NCBI GenBank assembly: GCA_010279815.1 | Contig: QEOQ01000533.1 | Coordinates: 187,968-251,967 of the forward strand | From: Brachionus plicatilis | Lineage: Eukaryota > Rotifera > Eurotatoria > Ploima > Brachionidae | Length of the DNA: 64,000 nt | Direction: 5' to 3' | Shown: positions 36,201-47,525 of the stretch, piece by piece | How positions within the stretch are numbered: position 1 is the stretch's first letter | Layout of the letters: the number at the start of each line of letters is the position of its first letter | The notes under the pieces: model-generated | Database searches by the model: none | What the model was told of the DNA's origin: nothing | The model's input: only the letters and a program-made list of their open reading frames with translations | Position numbers and translations under genes: made by a program

Positions 36201-39200
36201 ACAAAAAGAGTCAAGTTCTCATCAATAACAGCCAGCTTTTGTTTTTGCATGCTCAAATCCACATAACGGATAGAATTGGTTTGCTTGATTAATTGAACAG
36301 GAAATGCACTGTCAACAAATATTTGAAATACATGGCCACTTCGTAGACCGACAACAATGCCCTCTTTACCAACAGGTCCTCCAATTACCTTAATATACCG
36401 CACTGAATATTCCATCTGCCATTCTCTAATCTTTTCCCCTTTTAGGTTCAAACATTCGAGTTTTTTTTCCTAAATAAAAATAATTTAAATTCATTTTTAA
36501 AGATAAAACTGGTTTAATTTTTTATTATCACAAATTTTTTTTTTTTTTAGAAAAAATATTTATCCAATGTAAAAATTTTTTTGCAAAAAACTGATTTTTA
36601 AGTATCAATTCATTCTAAACAAAAAAATATTACATTTTCAGTTGATTTACGGGTATTTTCAAAATTTGAAACAATAAAAAATTTTTTTAAGATTTAAAAT
36701 ATTCATTTTTTTAGTTTAATAGCTGAAATTTATTTTTAAATATTTTTTATTTTGATCTTAGGATGAATTCTTTGTTTTAAAACTTTTTTTTTATTATTTA
36801 TTCAAGGTTAATCAACAGGCTAGTGCACATGCCTCATGAGACTGATTAACACTTCATTTATTTAATAAATTATTAAAGAAAAAATACATATATTATAAAT
36901 ATAAAAAAAATTTATGAAAATTTAATAGAGTTATTGATTTAATAGTTATTTGAAAAAATTTAACAATAAGCTATTTAAGTTAAATAATTCAAATTTAGAA
37001 TTTTCGTTATTTCAAGTAAAACTTAACAAAAACGCTGACGACCAAAAAAGTTGAATTTTTCGTACAAAAATTTGATTTTTTTTGAATTTTTTTAGTTTTT
37101 TTAAACATTATTTAACATTTTATTACATAATTTTACACAAAATAATGTAAAACTGTAAAAAAAAGGTAATTTTTTGTTTCTTATAAATAAATTCGGCATC
37201 TATAAGTTTAGGATCAAAAATCAATACGTTTTTAAAGGGCCCAAAAGTGTATACAAATAAAAACAAATCACAAATCTTCTAAACTAATCTTCGAAAAACA
37301 TCTATTAAATCTTTATCATAAATCGCCATAATCTATAAAAAAAAACATTTTTAATTTGTTAATCAAAAGGTTCTTTGTCCACTAAAAAGTGACAGGAATA
37401 TTGTAAAGATTTTAATTAGTTTAAGAAATTACAACAAAAAAATACTTTATAATAAAAAAAATTTTATTTTACTGTCAGAAACGCTTCTTTATCATTAGAA
37501 ATACAGGAGAATACAAGTTATATATCCAATTTAAATAGATGAAAAATGTAATGCCATCTTGAAGTTTAGGATCAAACAAATCAGATCAAATAGTATTTTG
37601 TTTATAACTTTTGATAGGTATTTGATTAAATCTCTTGGCAAAATGCTAAATAATGCAACAAACATGTTAAATTTTAGATAAGGCTCTGCAAAAACTCTGC
37701 AATTAAATTGCGCAGTTAAATACTCTTTAATGAAGTGCATTCTACTGCAAAATGAAGATTATTTGAAGAGCCTTATCTACAATTTAGCATGTTTCCAACA
37801 CAGATTTTTATCTAGACACCTAAACTTTGGTTCTGTTAAGACCCAAGTCTTGACCAGACTTGTACAAAAGTCACAATAAAAAGTCTCAAAAAGTCATTAA
37901 AAAGTCAAAGTCAAGATTTTGACTTTAAAAATTTAAAAAGTACAAGTCTTGACTATGACTTGTTGGAAAAAATTTAAAAAGTACAAGTCATGACTTTGAC
38001 TTGTTGGAAAAAATTTAAAAAGTACAAGTCATGACTTTGACTTGTTGGAAAAAATTTAAAAAGTACAAGTCTTGACTTTGACTTGTTGGAAAAAATTTAA
38101 AAGTACAACACTTTTGCGGTGTAATTTTGATCTTTTAAAGATTTAAGTTAAAACTAAATATTTTTTAAATAAAAGTTATCGTTAAGTTAAATAAAAAATT
38201 CCTAAAATTCTTAATTACTTTATTTTTAAAAAAATATATGAAATGAAATAAGTATATGAAGAAATGAAAATATTTTTTATTTAATAATATTTTTTAATCA
38301 ATAATTAATTTCTTTTAATAAATTAATAATAACTTTAAAGTTCCAAAGTCATGACTTGTACTTTTTAAATTTTTTCCAACAAGTCAAAGTCATGACTTGT
38401 ACTTTTTAAATTTTTTCCAACTAGTCAAAGTCAAGACTTGTAATTTTTAAATTTTTTCCAACAAGTCAAAGTCATGAATTTGACTTGACTTAAGACTTGT
38501 GACTTTTAAACAACTCTGGTCTTGACATGTCTTACTTATTATATAATCTTGAATTAACTGCAGCTGAAGCACATGTTCTTACTACTAAATAAACCACTAA
38601 CTACTTGTTATAATTTCGGATTCCATTTAATAAACTATCAACTAAATTTAATTGTTTTGTTTGTTTCTTGGCTTAATCCCTGAAGTCCAAACTTGAGACT
38701 TAACATTTTTAAAATATTTAAACTGGACAATGATCCTATTTTATTAAAAGAAAGTTTAAAAGAAAATAAAATAAGAAACCTTAAATACAATTTAAGAAAT
38801 AAAAATAATTTAATTGTACCAAAAACAAAAACAAAGTTTGAAGAGCTATCTTTTTTTGATTTTTTTCCAAAATTAATTAATAATTTTTTTATTGATCGTT
38901 TATGTTTATCCTTGAATCATTTCAAAACATCTTTTTAAAATAATATAAATATTATCTTTCTTAAATCAATTAAAATTTTTGATAAATTTAATTTGGTTTA
39001 CAAAAACTTTTACAAATCAATTTTTTAAATTAAAAACAGTAAAAAAAAATGTTTGTTGCATTATTTAGCATTTTGGCAGAAAAATTTAATCAAATACCAT
39101 TCAAAAGATACAAAAAAAATAATATTTGATCTGATTTTTTTGATCCTAAACTTAAAGATGCCGTAAGCTAACATTGTTAATTCGAAAAAAAAAATTTAAA

Positions 39201-41273
39201 AAACGAAAAAACATGCATTAATTCAGATTATCTTATAATATGATTTTTAATTAAATTTATAAATTTGTGAATTCATGATCACATAAATACTAGACATGTG
39301 TAAAATTAAGAAAAAAAAGTCATTTAAAGTCTTTTCAAAGTTTAGTCATTCAAATTGACTTTAAATTGTTTTACTTGTATATTTGAGGTTGAGAATAATT
39401 TTTTCTTTGATTTTGTTTTAATTTTATTTAAAAATTATGGCAAAATGCAAAACAAATTTAAATTTGGATTTTTACAATTTAAATTTTCAAAGACAATTTC
39501 AGAAAATATTAGAAAAATGTGGTATTTTAAAAATTTTAAATTATTTACATCTTGCCAAACTATTGATGATCTACAGCTTTAAAAAAATATTCCAAAAAAA
39601 TTTTTAGTCAAGTAATTTAACTTGGATTTAACTTACAAAAAAAATTTGGGTAAGATTCAAAATTTTTTACTTACGTAGCACAGGATTAAATTTTCCGAAG
39701 TGATCACAAATAAGTTACAATCGAATTTTTTCGAAATACTCTTTTTTCCCTTGTAGGTCATTGTCTTCGGATCATTCGAGTCTATTTCGTATATGACCAC
39801 TTTATCTGGCAATTGAATTGCCAAATTGTCTTTGTACACAGCCAATTTTTTGACCAGATCTTTGCATTTAATGCGCACTTTAACCTCAGTGATCAAATTG
39901 TGAATGATCACATCTGTCATACTCTCTCTATAGGCATATTTTTCCTTGTACAAGCCATGAACTGTGCTAATTACCAATTGGAACATTATTATGTGACCAC
40001 CCTGGGATCCCACTGCCAAAAAGTTCGAGCTTGGCTTCTGTTTGGCACAAAGTATCCACGAGTCTTTCTCGCACAAAGTATTCAGCTTTACACCTTCATT
40101 GGTGTAAATTGTGCATTGTCTATTTGAGCCTGTTACTATCAAGTACTCGGTTTCAGGATTCCAGCTTAGCTGAGTGACGTCATAGCCCAATTTTCTGTCT
40201 TTATAAGCCTTAATTTAAATTTAAATTTAGATAAAAAATAATCTATCAATCAATAGTTTTTAGTACTTGTTTTCCGGTTATGTGGTAGAATGATAATTTT
40301 TGGCTCCAATCGGCCACAGCTAAAATGTCGGCCGAACTTTTTGTCTTGGTCCATTCCACACACCACACCGGACTGTTGGCTGCGTCCGGTCTTTCTATCT
40401 TTAACTTTTCGTCACCATTTTTGTCTCGTATCTGCACAGTTCCATTAAAAAATCCCAAGGCCAAATACTGGCCATCACTGCTCCATGCACAACACGTTAT
40501 CCGTGAAAAAACTTTTGTCTTAGGCACATACTTTTCTTTGGATGACCAAAGACCAAAGTCACTCACGGCACATGTGACAAGAACATTTGTCACCGGATTG
40601 AAGGCCAATCCCTGAATTGCCTCATTGTGTCTAAATAAAAAAAAATAAAAAATTTAAATAAAAAATTTTAATAAAAAATTTTAAAAAAAATTTAAATTTT
40701 TCAATGTTTAATTTTTCTAATTAATCAAAACTATTATTTATTTTTTTAAATAAATACAATTTAAATAAATAAACAAAGTCTTATAGACAAGGGCTCTAGC
40801 CTGTTGATTAGCCTTGAAATTAAAAAGAAAAAAATAAAAATTTTTAATTTTTTTTAATTAAAAATTTTTGTTTTTTTTTAATAAAAAATTATATTTTTTT
40901 TGTCCAAGAGAAAGACTTACTGGAAACGCAATATTCCCTCTAATTCTGTTGTCCAAATGATAACAGTTTTATCAGCACCTCCAGAAGCGAACAAACTGCC
41001 GTCTTTTGCGTAGCTAAGACAATAAACTGTTTCTTTGTGGCCAGCCAGACCTTTGATCAGCTTGCCATCCAATGGATCAAAAACAAGAACTTTGTTTCCA
41101 GCAGCAACTATGAGCTGAGAGCCATCAGGACGAAAACACAGATCATTAATGCTGTTTTTTTTTTAATTTTATTTTAGTTTTAATTTTTTCAATTAAATAA
41201 ATTTTTATTTTATTTTTTTTTACCTTGTGTCCTCATCAGTAATCTGTTCCACCCAAGTTTCCAGAACTTTCAT
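30262..41273 (-). CDS. IFT122: IFT122, intraflagellar transport complex A subunit (complete, 13 exons)
   Basis: Core IFT-A subunit; with IFT140, WDR19 and others it drives retrograde ciliary transport and entry of membrane cargo. Exons (high to low): 41273-41224, 41151-40921, 40630-40267, 40208-39675, 36469-36047, 34253-34135, 34065-33311, 33218-33078, 31482-31379, 31313-31207, 31147-30628, 30572-30408, 30348-30262. Sum 3600 nt, 1199 aa, as expected for the family. All donors are GT and all acceptors AG, with consistent phases. N-terminal WD40 propellers ([71 protein letters not shown]) are followed by TPR-like helices ([31 protein letters not shown]). C-terminal zinc-binding pairs are CYRC...CCGNC (about residue 1004) and CNFC...CPFC (about 1166-1190). 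Three introns of 1.6-3.2 kb hold repeats. Confidence 0.95.
32225..32402. mobile_element. Small fold-back repeat in IFT122 intron
   Basis: Inverted arms with TTTACATTTTTACATTTTCA and, at the other side, AAAAATGTAAAATTTTCCAC, plus an AGATTTTTTGTGCAAT / ATTGCACAAAATCT pair. It resembles the GGCAAAATG fold-back family (10250, 44636) in its TACATTTTT motifs but has a different interior. Confidence 0.5.
34545..34880. repeat. Dispersed repeat, second copy (first at 20690-21060)
   Basis: Shares GATGATCAAAACTTGA, AAATGTTTAATATTTTAAAT and TTTCAAAATATTGATTAATA with the first copy, same orientation. Lies in the 36046-34254 intron of IFT122. Confidence 0.55.
35320..35775. mobile_element. Fold-back element with tandem CAACACAAAAA units
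   Basis: The left half has several units like TCAACACAAAAA and AGCACAAAAAT (35340-35450); the right half has the inverted TTTTTGTGTTGA and TTTTTGTGCT units (35610-35760). About 150 bp of unique AT-rich sequence separates them. The plan (inverted arrays of short tandem units) matches the TIR style of MULE-A and the 51.6 kb element. No ORF. Confidence 0.55.
36806..36885 (+). mobile_element. LINE 3' end fragment (family D)
   Basis: Contains AAGGTTAATCAACAGGCTAG followed by a short unique part and a CATTTATTTAATAAAT tail. The complement of AAGGCTAATCAACAGGCTAG lies at about 40792-40813 in another IFT122 intron, also with an ATTT-type tail. Confidence 0.45.
37010..37480. repeat. Dispersed repeat, copy 2 of the 3190 family and neighbours
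   Basis: 37010-37200 matches 3190-3430. The following part shares AAAAAGTGACAG and related segments with 3840-3920, so the two loci may carry the same longer, decayed element. Confidence 0.45.
37855..38518. mobile_element. hAT-like MITE with perfect 8-bp target duplication and internal tandem repeats
   Basis: Starts CAGACTTGTACAAAAGTCAC, ends GTGACTTTTAAACAACTCTG; flanked by GTCTTGAC at 37847-37854 and 38519-38526. Subterminally it has about four tandem ~41-bp units (37930-38105), each with GTACAAGTCATGACTTTGAC, and about three inverted units at the other end (38345-38475). Such repeated subterminal motifs are typical hAT transposase binding regions. Confidence 0.85.
38693..38938 (+). pseudogene. 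LINE ORF C-terminal fragment (family A-like)
   Basis: The frame has [20 protein letters not shown], matching the YNLRN region of the 1-401 LINE remnant. About 80 codons, no polymerase motifs. Frame-broken upstream. Confidence 0.55.
40785..40830 (-). mobile_element. LINE 3' end fragment (family D)
   Basis: The minus strand has AAGGCTAATCAACAGGCTAG followed by GAGCCCTTGTC and then a TTATTTATTT tail, matching the 36806 fragment. It lies in the intron between IFT122 exons 2 and 3. Confidence 0.45.
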
Positions 41274-42298
41274 TTTTTTTTGTTGTGCCAAATTTTTTTA
41301 AAATTATTAAATTTGACTTGATGTTCAAAATTCGAACTTTGTGAATAAATCGGAATCGATCTTGAAAATATTTTTAAACTTCAATTATGTGAGAATTTGA
41401 ATTAGTTTTAACTTGAACTTGTCGCACAAAAAATGTGTTTCCATGACAACATCAAATTGTTTGCTGCTGAGGGTTCGTATTTATGTCTTTATTTATTTCC
41501 TCAAACAGAAATATTTTTAATTGTTTAATTTTAATTTACGGACTAAATCCGATGGGACTTCGGGAGATGTTCCCTTTGGACCCATAATTTAGCGTATTAA
41601 TAATTAGATTTTGTTTAAATATCTATTAGTTTTTTTCAAAAATAACATTGATAGAAATTTTTTTAGTTTTTGAGTTCAGGCTCAGTTTGCAGTGGTGAGG
41701 TTTGGATAAAAAACTGTTGCAAAATATTTTTTATTGAACACCAGTTAGTTTTATTTCAATAATTAGCAATTATTTTAAAAATAAATATAAAGCATTTTTA
41801 TTATTTTTAAACATAATTTTTAAACGTAAACTTAAGCAAAAAATTTTAAAATCTTTATATTTAGAAGAATGGATCGAATATTGATTGTTAGAAACGGTAC
41901 TAAATGTTTAGTTTTGTTAAATTATTTCTAAATTAAATGAACTTTATTTTGATTTTCATGTTAAAAATTTTTAAATTTTTCAAAATTATAATTTTATTTT
42001 AATTAAAAAAAAATATTTTGCTTTGCTTTAAACTCACAGACACCTTAGTTTTTGTAAAATATTTTTGAAATTCAATTTGAACCCATTAAGTTTAAGTTCA
42101 TGTTTCGTATTCCCAAAAAGAAAAAAAACTAAAAAAATGTTCATCATTGAATAATGGACAACTTTTTGTATTATTCAATTTTAAATTTATCATTTTTTGA
42201 TTATTATTTTATGCTAACTATTTGTTCTAATTATTTATTCAAGTTTTCACTTCAAATGATAATTCGATTTATGTTTTATCTTTTTCATACGTTTCATT

Positions 42299-42815
42299 CA
42301 GACTTGTATAAAAGTCAGGAAAAAAAAGTCTTAGAAAAACAAGTCAAAAACAAGTCAAAGTATGACTTAGACTTGAAAATATATATTTTAAAAAAACAAG
42401 TCATTACTTTGACTTAGTTCAAAAATATGAAAATTACAAGTCATAAATTTTTTTATATCTTGATTTTTTATATATTTTTTAATATTTTTTATCTTGTTTA
42501 ATTTATTTCTAAAATTTTTTTAAGTGCAAATTTTTTGTTTTTTATTAATAAGTTCACTTAAAAAGAATATTACAATTATGTGAATTGTTAAAAAAAATCA
42601 TGTTTCAATATTTACATAGAAAAAGAAATTTAAACAAATAATTTTATTTTTTCCTGGATAAAAAAATTCAATACTTATAATTTTTTCATATATTTTAATT
42701 TAATTCTATTCTTAAAATAAGTAGAAATTCTGACTTGTTTTTTTTTGAATTTTTGAAACAAGTCAAAGTCCTGACTTGCACTTGACTTGTGACTTGTGAC
42801 TTTTATACAACTCTG
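42299..42815. mobile_element. hAT-like MITE with perfect 8-bp target duplication
   Basis: Begins CAGACTTGTATAAAAGTCAG and ends TGTGACTTTTATACAACTCTG (last 20 bases shown overlap the terminus). Flanked by GTTTCATT at 42291-42298 and 42816-42823. The interior is AT-rich with AAGTC/GACTT motifs and no ORF. Confidence 0.85.
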
Positions 42816-43261
42816 GTTTCATTATATATTTGTTTAATAAAATTTATTCAATTAAAAAATTTTCATTTGAACTATTTAAAAAGAATAATTGAAAATTTGC
42901 AAAATTGTTTAACTGAAAGTTTAAAAATTAAACAGTTGAATAAATTTTAAAAAATTGAAAATTTGAACAGTTGAATAAATTAAAAAATTGAATTGTTTAC
43001 TTGGAGATATTTAAGTTGTACAATACAAATTATTGTCCATGAATGTCATCATTATACAACTCAAATTTCATCGAATCAACTATTCAATTTTTAACTTTTT
43101 TAGACTTACTCAACTGTTCAAAATAATAAAAACTTAATCTACAATTTAGATTCTTGTTGGGTGGCTATATTGACACGCTTTGTTCCAATAAGATAATTTT
43201 TTTACATAGGACTATTTTTGAAATATGTTTTGAATCAAAATTTCAAATATTATTTTATTTC

Positions 43262-43625
43262 AAGGTGTCGTGAATTTCAAATACAAATTGAACAAAAATT
43301 CTTCATTTTTTGATAAATTAAAATTCATAAAAAATATTAGAAAAAATACTGCAACATATTGCAACATACTTTGTTGCACTTTTTATTCCTAAAAATAAAT
43401 TTTATTTTCTTTTTTTAGGAAATCAAATCAATAATCTATTTAAATCTTATTGAATCATTATTTTTTTTTTTTTTTACATGAGAAAAATAATTTTTATTTT
43501 AAAAAGGTGCAATAAAGTATGTTGCACGTTGTTGCAGTATTTTTTCTAATATTTTCTATCAAATTTAATTTATCAAAAAATGAAGAGTTTTTGTTCATTT
43601 TGTTTAATTTGTATTCGACACTTTT
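43262..43625. mobile_element. Palindromic MITE (TGCAACATA family)
   Basis: Arms of about 130 bp are inverted copies: left GTGTCG ... ATACTGCAACATATTGCAAC, right GTTGCACGTTGTTGCAGTAT ... CGACAC. The centre is AT-rich. No target duplication is clear. Confidence 0.65.
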
Positions 43626-44104
43626 TTTGAAAAAATTAAATCTTGCAAAAATTTAATTTAAATTATTCAAAATCTCAAAGATAATATTGAATAACAAAAT
43701 TATTTTAACAGGATCAAAAGTCTAAAAAACTTTTAATATTAGCATATGCATTTTATTTCAGACTTTTTAAAAATAAATCTTACTTAGATTCCGTTGGATT
43801 TCTCTTACTTAAAATTTATTTTCTTCTAAAATTTTTTGGTAATATATTTGATTTTTATGTTTTTTATCTTTTTATATTTTTCGTTCTACTTGTTTCATTT
43901 TGTATATTTTCTTCTTAGCTAATTTTCATTAATTGGAAGCCATTACAATCTTAGCAGGAGCATTCTGAAATTTTTTCTTCAAGCTTTTCGCAGACAGCAA
44001 AGCAATCTGAAGAACTTGGAATATTCTGTTTCTAAAAAAAATATTTTTAAAGGATTCGAATTAATGCTACATTGGCCTTTAGTATTCGAAATATTTTTGA
44101 GTAT

Positions 44105-44200
44105 AATAATAATAATAAATATAAGCTACAGCAAGACTAGCTTGCGAAGGTGGCCTACTAGGAGGTCACCTATGGTAGCTCCTTAGATACATTCAATAGT
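44105..44200 (-). mobile_element. CR1-like LINE 3' end, dead-on-arrival copy (family C)
   Basis: The minus strand reads GGAGCTACCATAGGTGACCT, CTAGTAGGCCACCTTCGCAA and GCTAGTCTTGCTGTAGCTTA, followed by (TTA)n. It matches the 3' end at 53085-53165. A microsatellite tail instead of poly-A is typical of CR1-clade elements. Confidence 0.8.
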
Positions 44201-44635
44201 TGAAAAAAATCAACTATACAGAATATCTCGAAAATTTAGAACATAAAAAAAAAAATAATCAAAAAATTTTTAAGTAGTGAAAATTTGAAATAAAAATCGA
44301 TTATCATATAATACAATTTATTATTTTTTTGCCTTCTTTTGATATATAAATTGTCCAACAAAAAAACTTCTAACCACTCCAAAACTCTTTTTAAAAATAC
44401 ACAGATAAAATTCATAAAAAAAAACTGTATTGAAGCTAAGGGCGGCCATTTTAAATGTTAAAAAATATTGTGTTCTAAATTTTGAAGACATTTTTTTTTG
44501 ATAAAAAATAAACCTCTTCTTTTTTGTGATTTTTTCATTTCGATTTTTTTTCTAACCTAATTTTTGTACTTTTCCGATTAAAAAATTTTTTTCTGAATAA
44601 AATTAAAACAAAAAAAATTATTTTTGTTTTTTTAT

Positions 44636-44967
44636 GGCAAAATGTTATTTATTGTACATTTTTATATTTTAACATTTTTACATTTTTGAGAGAAGAAAAA
44701 AAAATCTCAAAATCAAAAAATCTAAAAAAATTTTCATTCAAGAAAAGTAATAATAAATTCGCAATTAATTAAAAGGTATTTTCAAAAAATTAACCTTGGT
44801 TTTTACATTTAAATTTTTCTAAAACTCCTTTTTAAGTAATTGCGAATTTATTATTACTTTTCTTGAATGAAAATTTTTTTAGATTTTTTGATTTGAGATT
44901 TTTTTTTCTTCTCTCAAAAATGTAAAAATGTAAAAATATATAAATGTACAATAAATAACATTTTGCC
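44636..44967. mobile_element. Fold-back MITE, copy 2
   Basis: About 90% similar to 10250-10573, with the same GGCAAAATGTTATTTATTG termini. Flanked by TTTTTAT on both sides (44629-44635 and 44968-44974). Confidence 0.8.
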
Positions 44968-45349
44968 TTTTTATTAAGTCCCACGGATTCCCACAAACAA
45001 AACCTGCATAAAAAAAATAAATGTTCAAAATTTTCTAGACACACTGTATTAATAAAAATTTTCATAATTTAATTTAAGATAATTTTAAGTTAGAGAAATG
45101 TAATGGAATCTAATTAATATTTATTTAAATAATTCAAAGATAAAATAAAGGGGTCCGAGGGCGTTGCCCTTAAAAAATTGAATAATTGAATAGTTGTAAA
45201 ATTAAAAAATTGAATTAGATTATTACTATTTCATTTATATGTTTTTATGTATTTTTTTTTTATATTATTAGTTTTTCTAGGTACAATATTCTATTTGGTT
45301 TGTGTTAAATTATTTATAAAGAAAGACTAAGACTTAAATTTTGAAATTG

Positions 45350-45425
45350 TACTGCTATAGCTGGACGTTACTATGTTGCAGCTTGTGGATAAGATCCACT
45401 CAGTATTACTACTACTACTACTAGA
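45350..45425 (+). mobile_element. Possible LINE 3' end with (TAC)n tail
   Basis: A GC-richer block (GCTGGACGTTACTATGTTGC ... GATAAGATCC) is followed by ATTACTACTACTACTACTAG. The layout is that of a CR1-like 3' end with microsatellite tail. No matching full element in the window. Confidence 0.4.
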
Positions 45426-45659
45426 TGAAAATTTTAAAAAATGATGAGAAAACAAACTTTTCATTAAAAAAATAATCAAAAAATGATAAATGTGTGGAAA
45501 AAATTACGGGAATATTACAGTGGTGATTCGCTACATGGATTTTAACAAATTTTACGTAAAATGACTAATCTTAATCTTCTCTATCTTAATCATTTTTTCT
45601 TTTTATCTTACATTTTTAATACTTTTATTGTATTAATATTTTTATTTTTTTAAAGTATG

Positions 45660-45765
45660 AACTAAAAACATTTGGCTGAAAGGAAGGACTAAGATCCATT
45701 CCAAACTGCCAAAGTATAACCCGAACTATATTTTTAAATAAAAAAATAAATAAACGTAAAATGAC
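45660..45765 (+). mobile_element. LINE family B 3' end fragment
   Basis: GGCTGAAAGGAAGGACTAAG and GAACTATATTTTTAAATAAA resemble the 3' end of the LINE at 29830-29910, followed by an AAATAAATAAA tail. Confidence 0.5.
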
Positions 45766-45924
45766 TTAAAATATTGATAATATTTGTAAAACCAAAAAAG
45801 GCCATAAAAGTTTGAATAAATACAATTTTTTAGTTAAGTTTTCAATTTTTTTCATTTTTGGGTTTTGAAAATGTAAAAAAATTGAATAACTTTTTTTCTA
45901 AATGTTTAAACTTACTTCTGTAAA

Positions 45925-46110
45925 TTCAACTTAGTGCAACATTCAAAGTTGAATCAAATATCAAGGTCTGCTAAATTTGCAGAGTTTAGCAGAAATTAAA
46001 TTTAAATACAATCGAGAGTAGAACATTTTGCAGAGATTTTGCACATCATTAGCAGACTTTTACACTTGATGCAACTTTGAATGTTACACTATGTTGCATT
46101 CACAGAATTA
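45925..46110. mobile_element. Small palindromic MITE (GCAACATTCAAAGTTG family), copy 1
   Basis: Left part GTGCAACATTCAAAGTTG, right part CAACTTTGAATGTTACAC, with inner inverted TCTGCTAA / TTAGCAGA pairs. A related copy lies at 56205-56345. Confidence 0.6.
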
Positions 46111-46535
46111 ATTTTAAACTTTTAGAAAAAAATTCAAGTTTAAAATTATTAAGCTGATTAATCATGGTGAAAATATTTTTGAAAAATTTTTTTTTTTTTT
46201 TATTTCATTTCAATCCTATCAGGAATTTTTCTGGATTTTGCTCATGTTAAGCAGAAATTTGCTAATTAAATAAAGTCTTATGGAATTTATTGTGTTTTTT
46301 TCTACCTGAATTTCAACAAATCAAAATTTTTTAATAATATTTGAAAAATTTATTTTTAAGTCAAAATTTTTGTCATTATAAATTTTTTTTATGAGTTCAA
46401 GGAAAATATTAGGCTATGTAATTATATGGATATATTTTGAATTGACGTTGATTTTTTAGCTTTTTCTCTATATTTAAAACGTTAGCTAAATTCGAAGATA
46501 AAACCATTAAAACTAACTTATTTTTGATAAATACC

Positions 46536-47227
46536 ATGTCCGCCAAGTCGACAAAACCAAAGACTTTAAGCAAAGAAGAAGAAGTGCTGTTGCAGGACTA
46601 CAGCCGCGATTTATCCACCAAATCGTCGGCTCTTTTCTACGGCAACGCTGCCATTGTCGCAGCAGTTCCAATTTGTAATGGCCAAAAATTAATTTTTCAA
46701 ATAAAGTTTTTAACCAATTTTACCAAAGGGCTCTATTGGAAAATTCACCAAATGGAACCTGCAAATAATTACATTTATTTCTTACTTGGAACTTTGGTCA
46801 CGGCCTACTTGATCAGTTTGGCTTACAAAAATGTCAAATTTGTTCTCAAGCACAAGTAAATTTGGTCACAGCAAAAAATTTAAAAATTAATTTTTAAATT
46901 GATTGAAAAGAATTTTTCAAAATTTGGAAACAGTGGTTCAAGATGACAAAGACAAGAAAAACGAAGATAGGTAAGTGATAAATCAAAGATTGAAAAAAAA
47001 AAAAAAATTTAAAATATTCCATTTTAAATAGATCATTGAGGAAGCGAAATGAGATCGCTGAATTCGAGGCAACCACTTATTCCATTTTTTACAACAACAG
47101 CCTGTTCTTGTTCATTTTGTTGGTGGCTTCATTCGTGATTTTCAAGAATTTTACACCACTTTTTAATTACTTTTTATCCATGTCAATTGCTTCTGGTTTG
47201 TTGGCATTGTTCTCCACATCCAAATAA
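46536..47227 (+). CDS. SSR3: Translocon-associated protein subunit gamma (SSR3), 4 exons
   Basis: TRAP-gamma is a polytopic ER-membrane subunit of the TRAP complex that sits on the Sec61 translocon and aids insertion of secretory proteins. Exons 46536-46674, 46729-46855, 46911-46970 and 47032-47227 total 522 nt, 173 aa (human about 185). Conserved blocks: [32 protein letters not shown] (across the first splice), [28 protein letters not shown] and the C-terminal [14 protein letters not shown]. Four hydrophobic segments are apparent. The ATG at 46536 fits the family start. The cytosolic linker between transmembrane segments 2 and 3 is about 12 residues shorter than in vertebrates. The acceptor of exon 3 is chosen because it alone keeps the frame open. 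Confidence 0.93.
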
Positions 47228-47525
47228 ATTATTAAATTTTTTTTATTTGTTTATGTAGTCGTTAAATAAAATTTATTAATTATTTAGTGATTTTTTCCTA
47301 ACTAACTGCTCAGCATTTTATTTGCACCAAATATTTGAGACCCTGATAAGCGATGTTTATCTATTTAGCTGTATGTTACGAATAACAAAGTTTCATCTCA
47401 GTAAAATACATAATCGAGTATTTGCGTGAATTTTTTTTTCGTAAATTTTGCGATTTTTTTCAAAAAATTTTAAAAATAAAATATGAAAATTTTTTAAAAT
47501 TAAATTTATCTTGCTAATTAATTTC
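47228..47525. other. SSR3 downstream region
   Basis: AATAAA-like signals occur at 47264-47270 soon after the stop. Nothing else seen before the mini-element at 47526. Confidence 0.4.

Larger units (their letters stand above)
37550..39172. repeat. Inverted repeat arms enclosing a MITE and a LINE end
   Basis: Arms 37550-37680 and 39045-39172 are inverted copies (AAGTTTAGGATCAAA, AATCAGATCAAATA, AAAATGCTAAATAATGCAAC). Between them sit the hAT-like MITE 37855-38518 and a LINE C-terminal fragment at 38693. The whole lies in the largest IFT122 intron. Confidence 0.6.
41274..46535. other. Intergenic 5.3 kb between IFT122 and SSR3, repeats only
   Basis: Both genes point away from this interval, so it holds both promoters. 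No ORF is convincing. Recognisable parts are listed separately: MITEs at 42299, 43262, 44636 and 45925 and LINE tails at 44105, 45350 and 45660. Confidence 0.6.
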
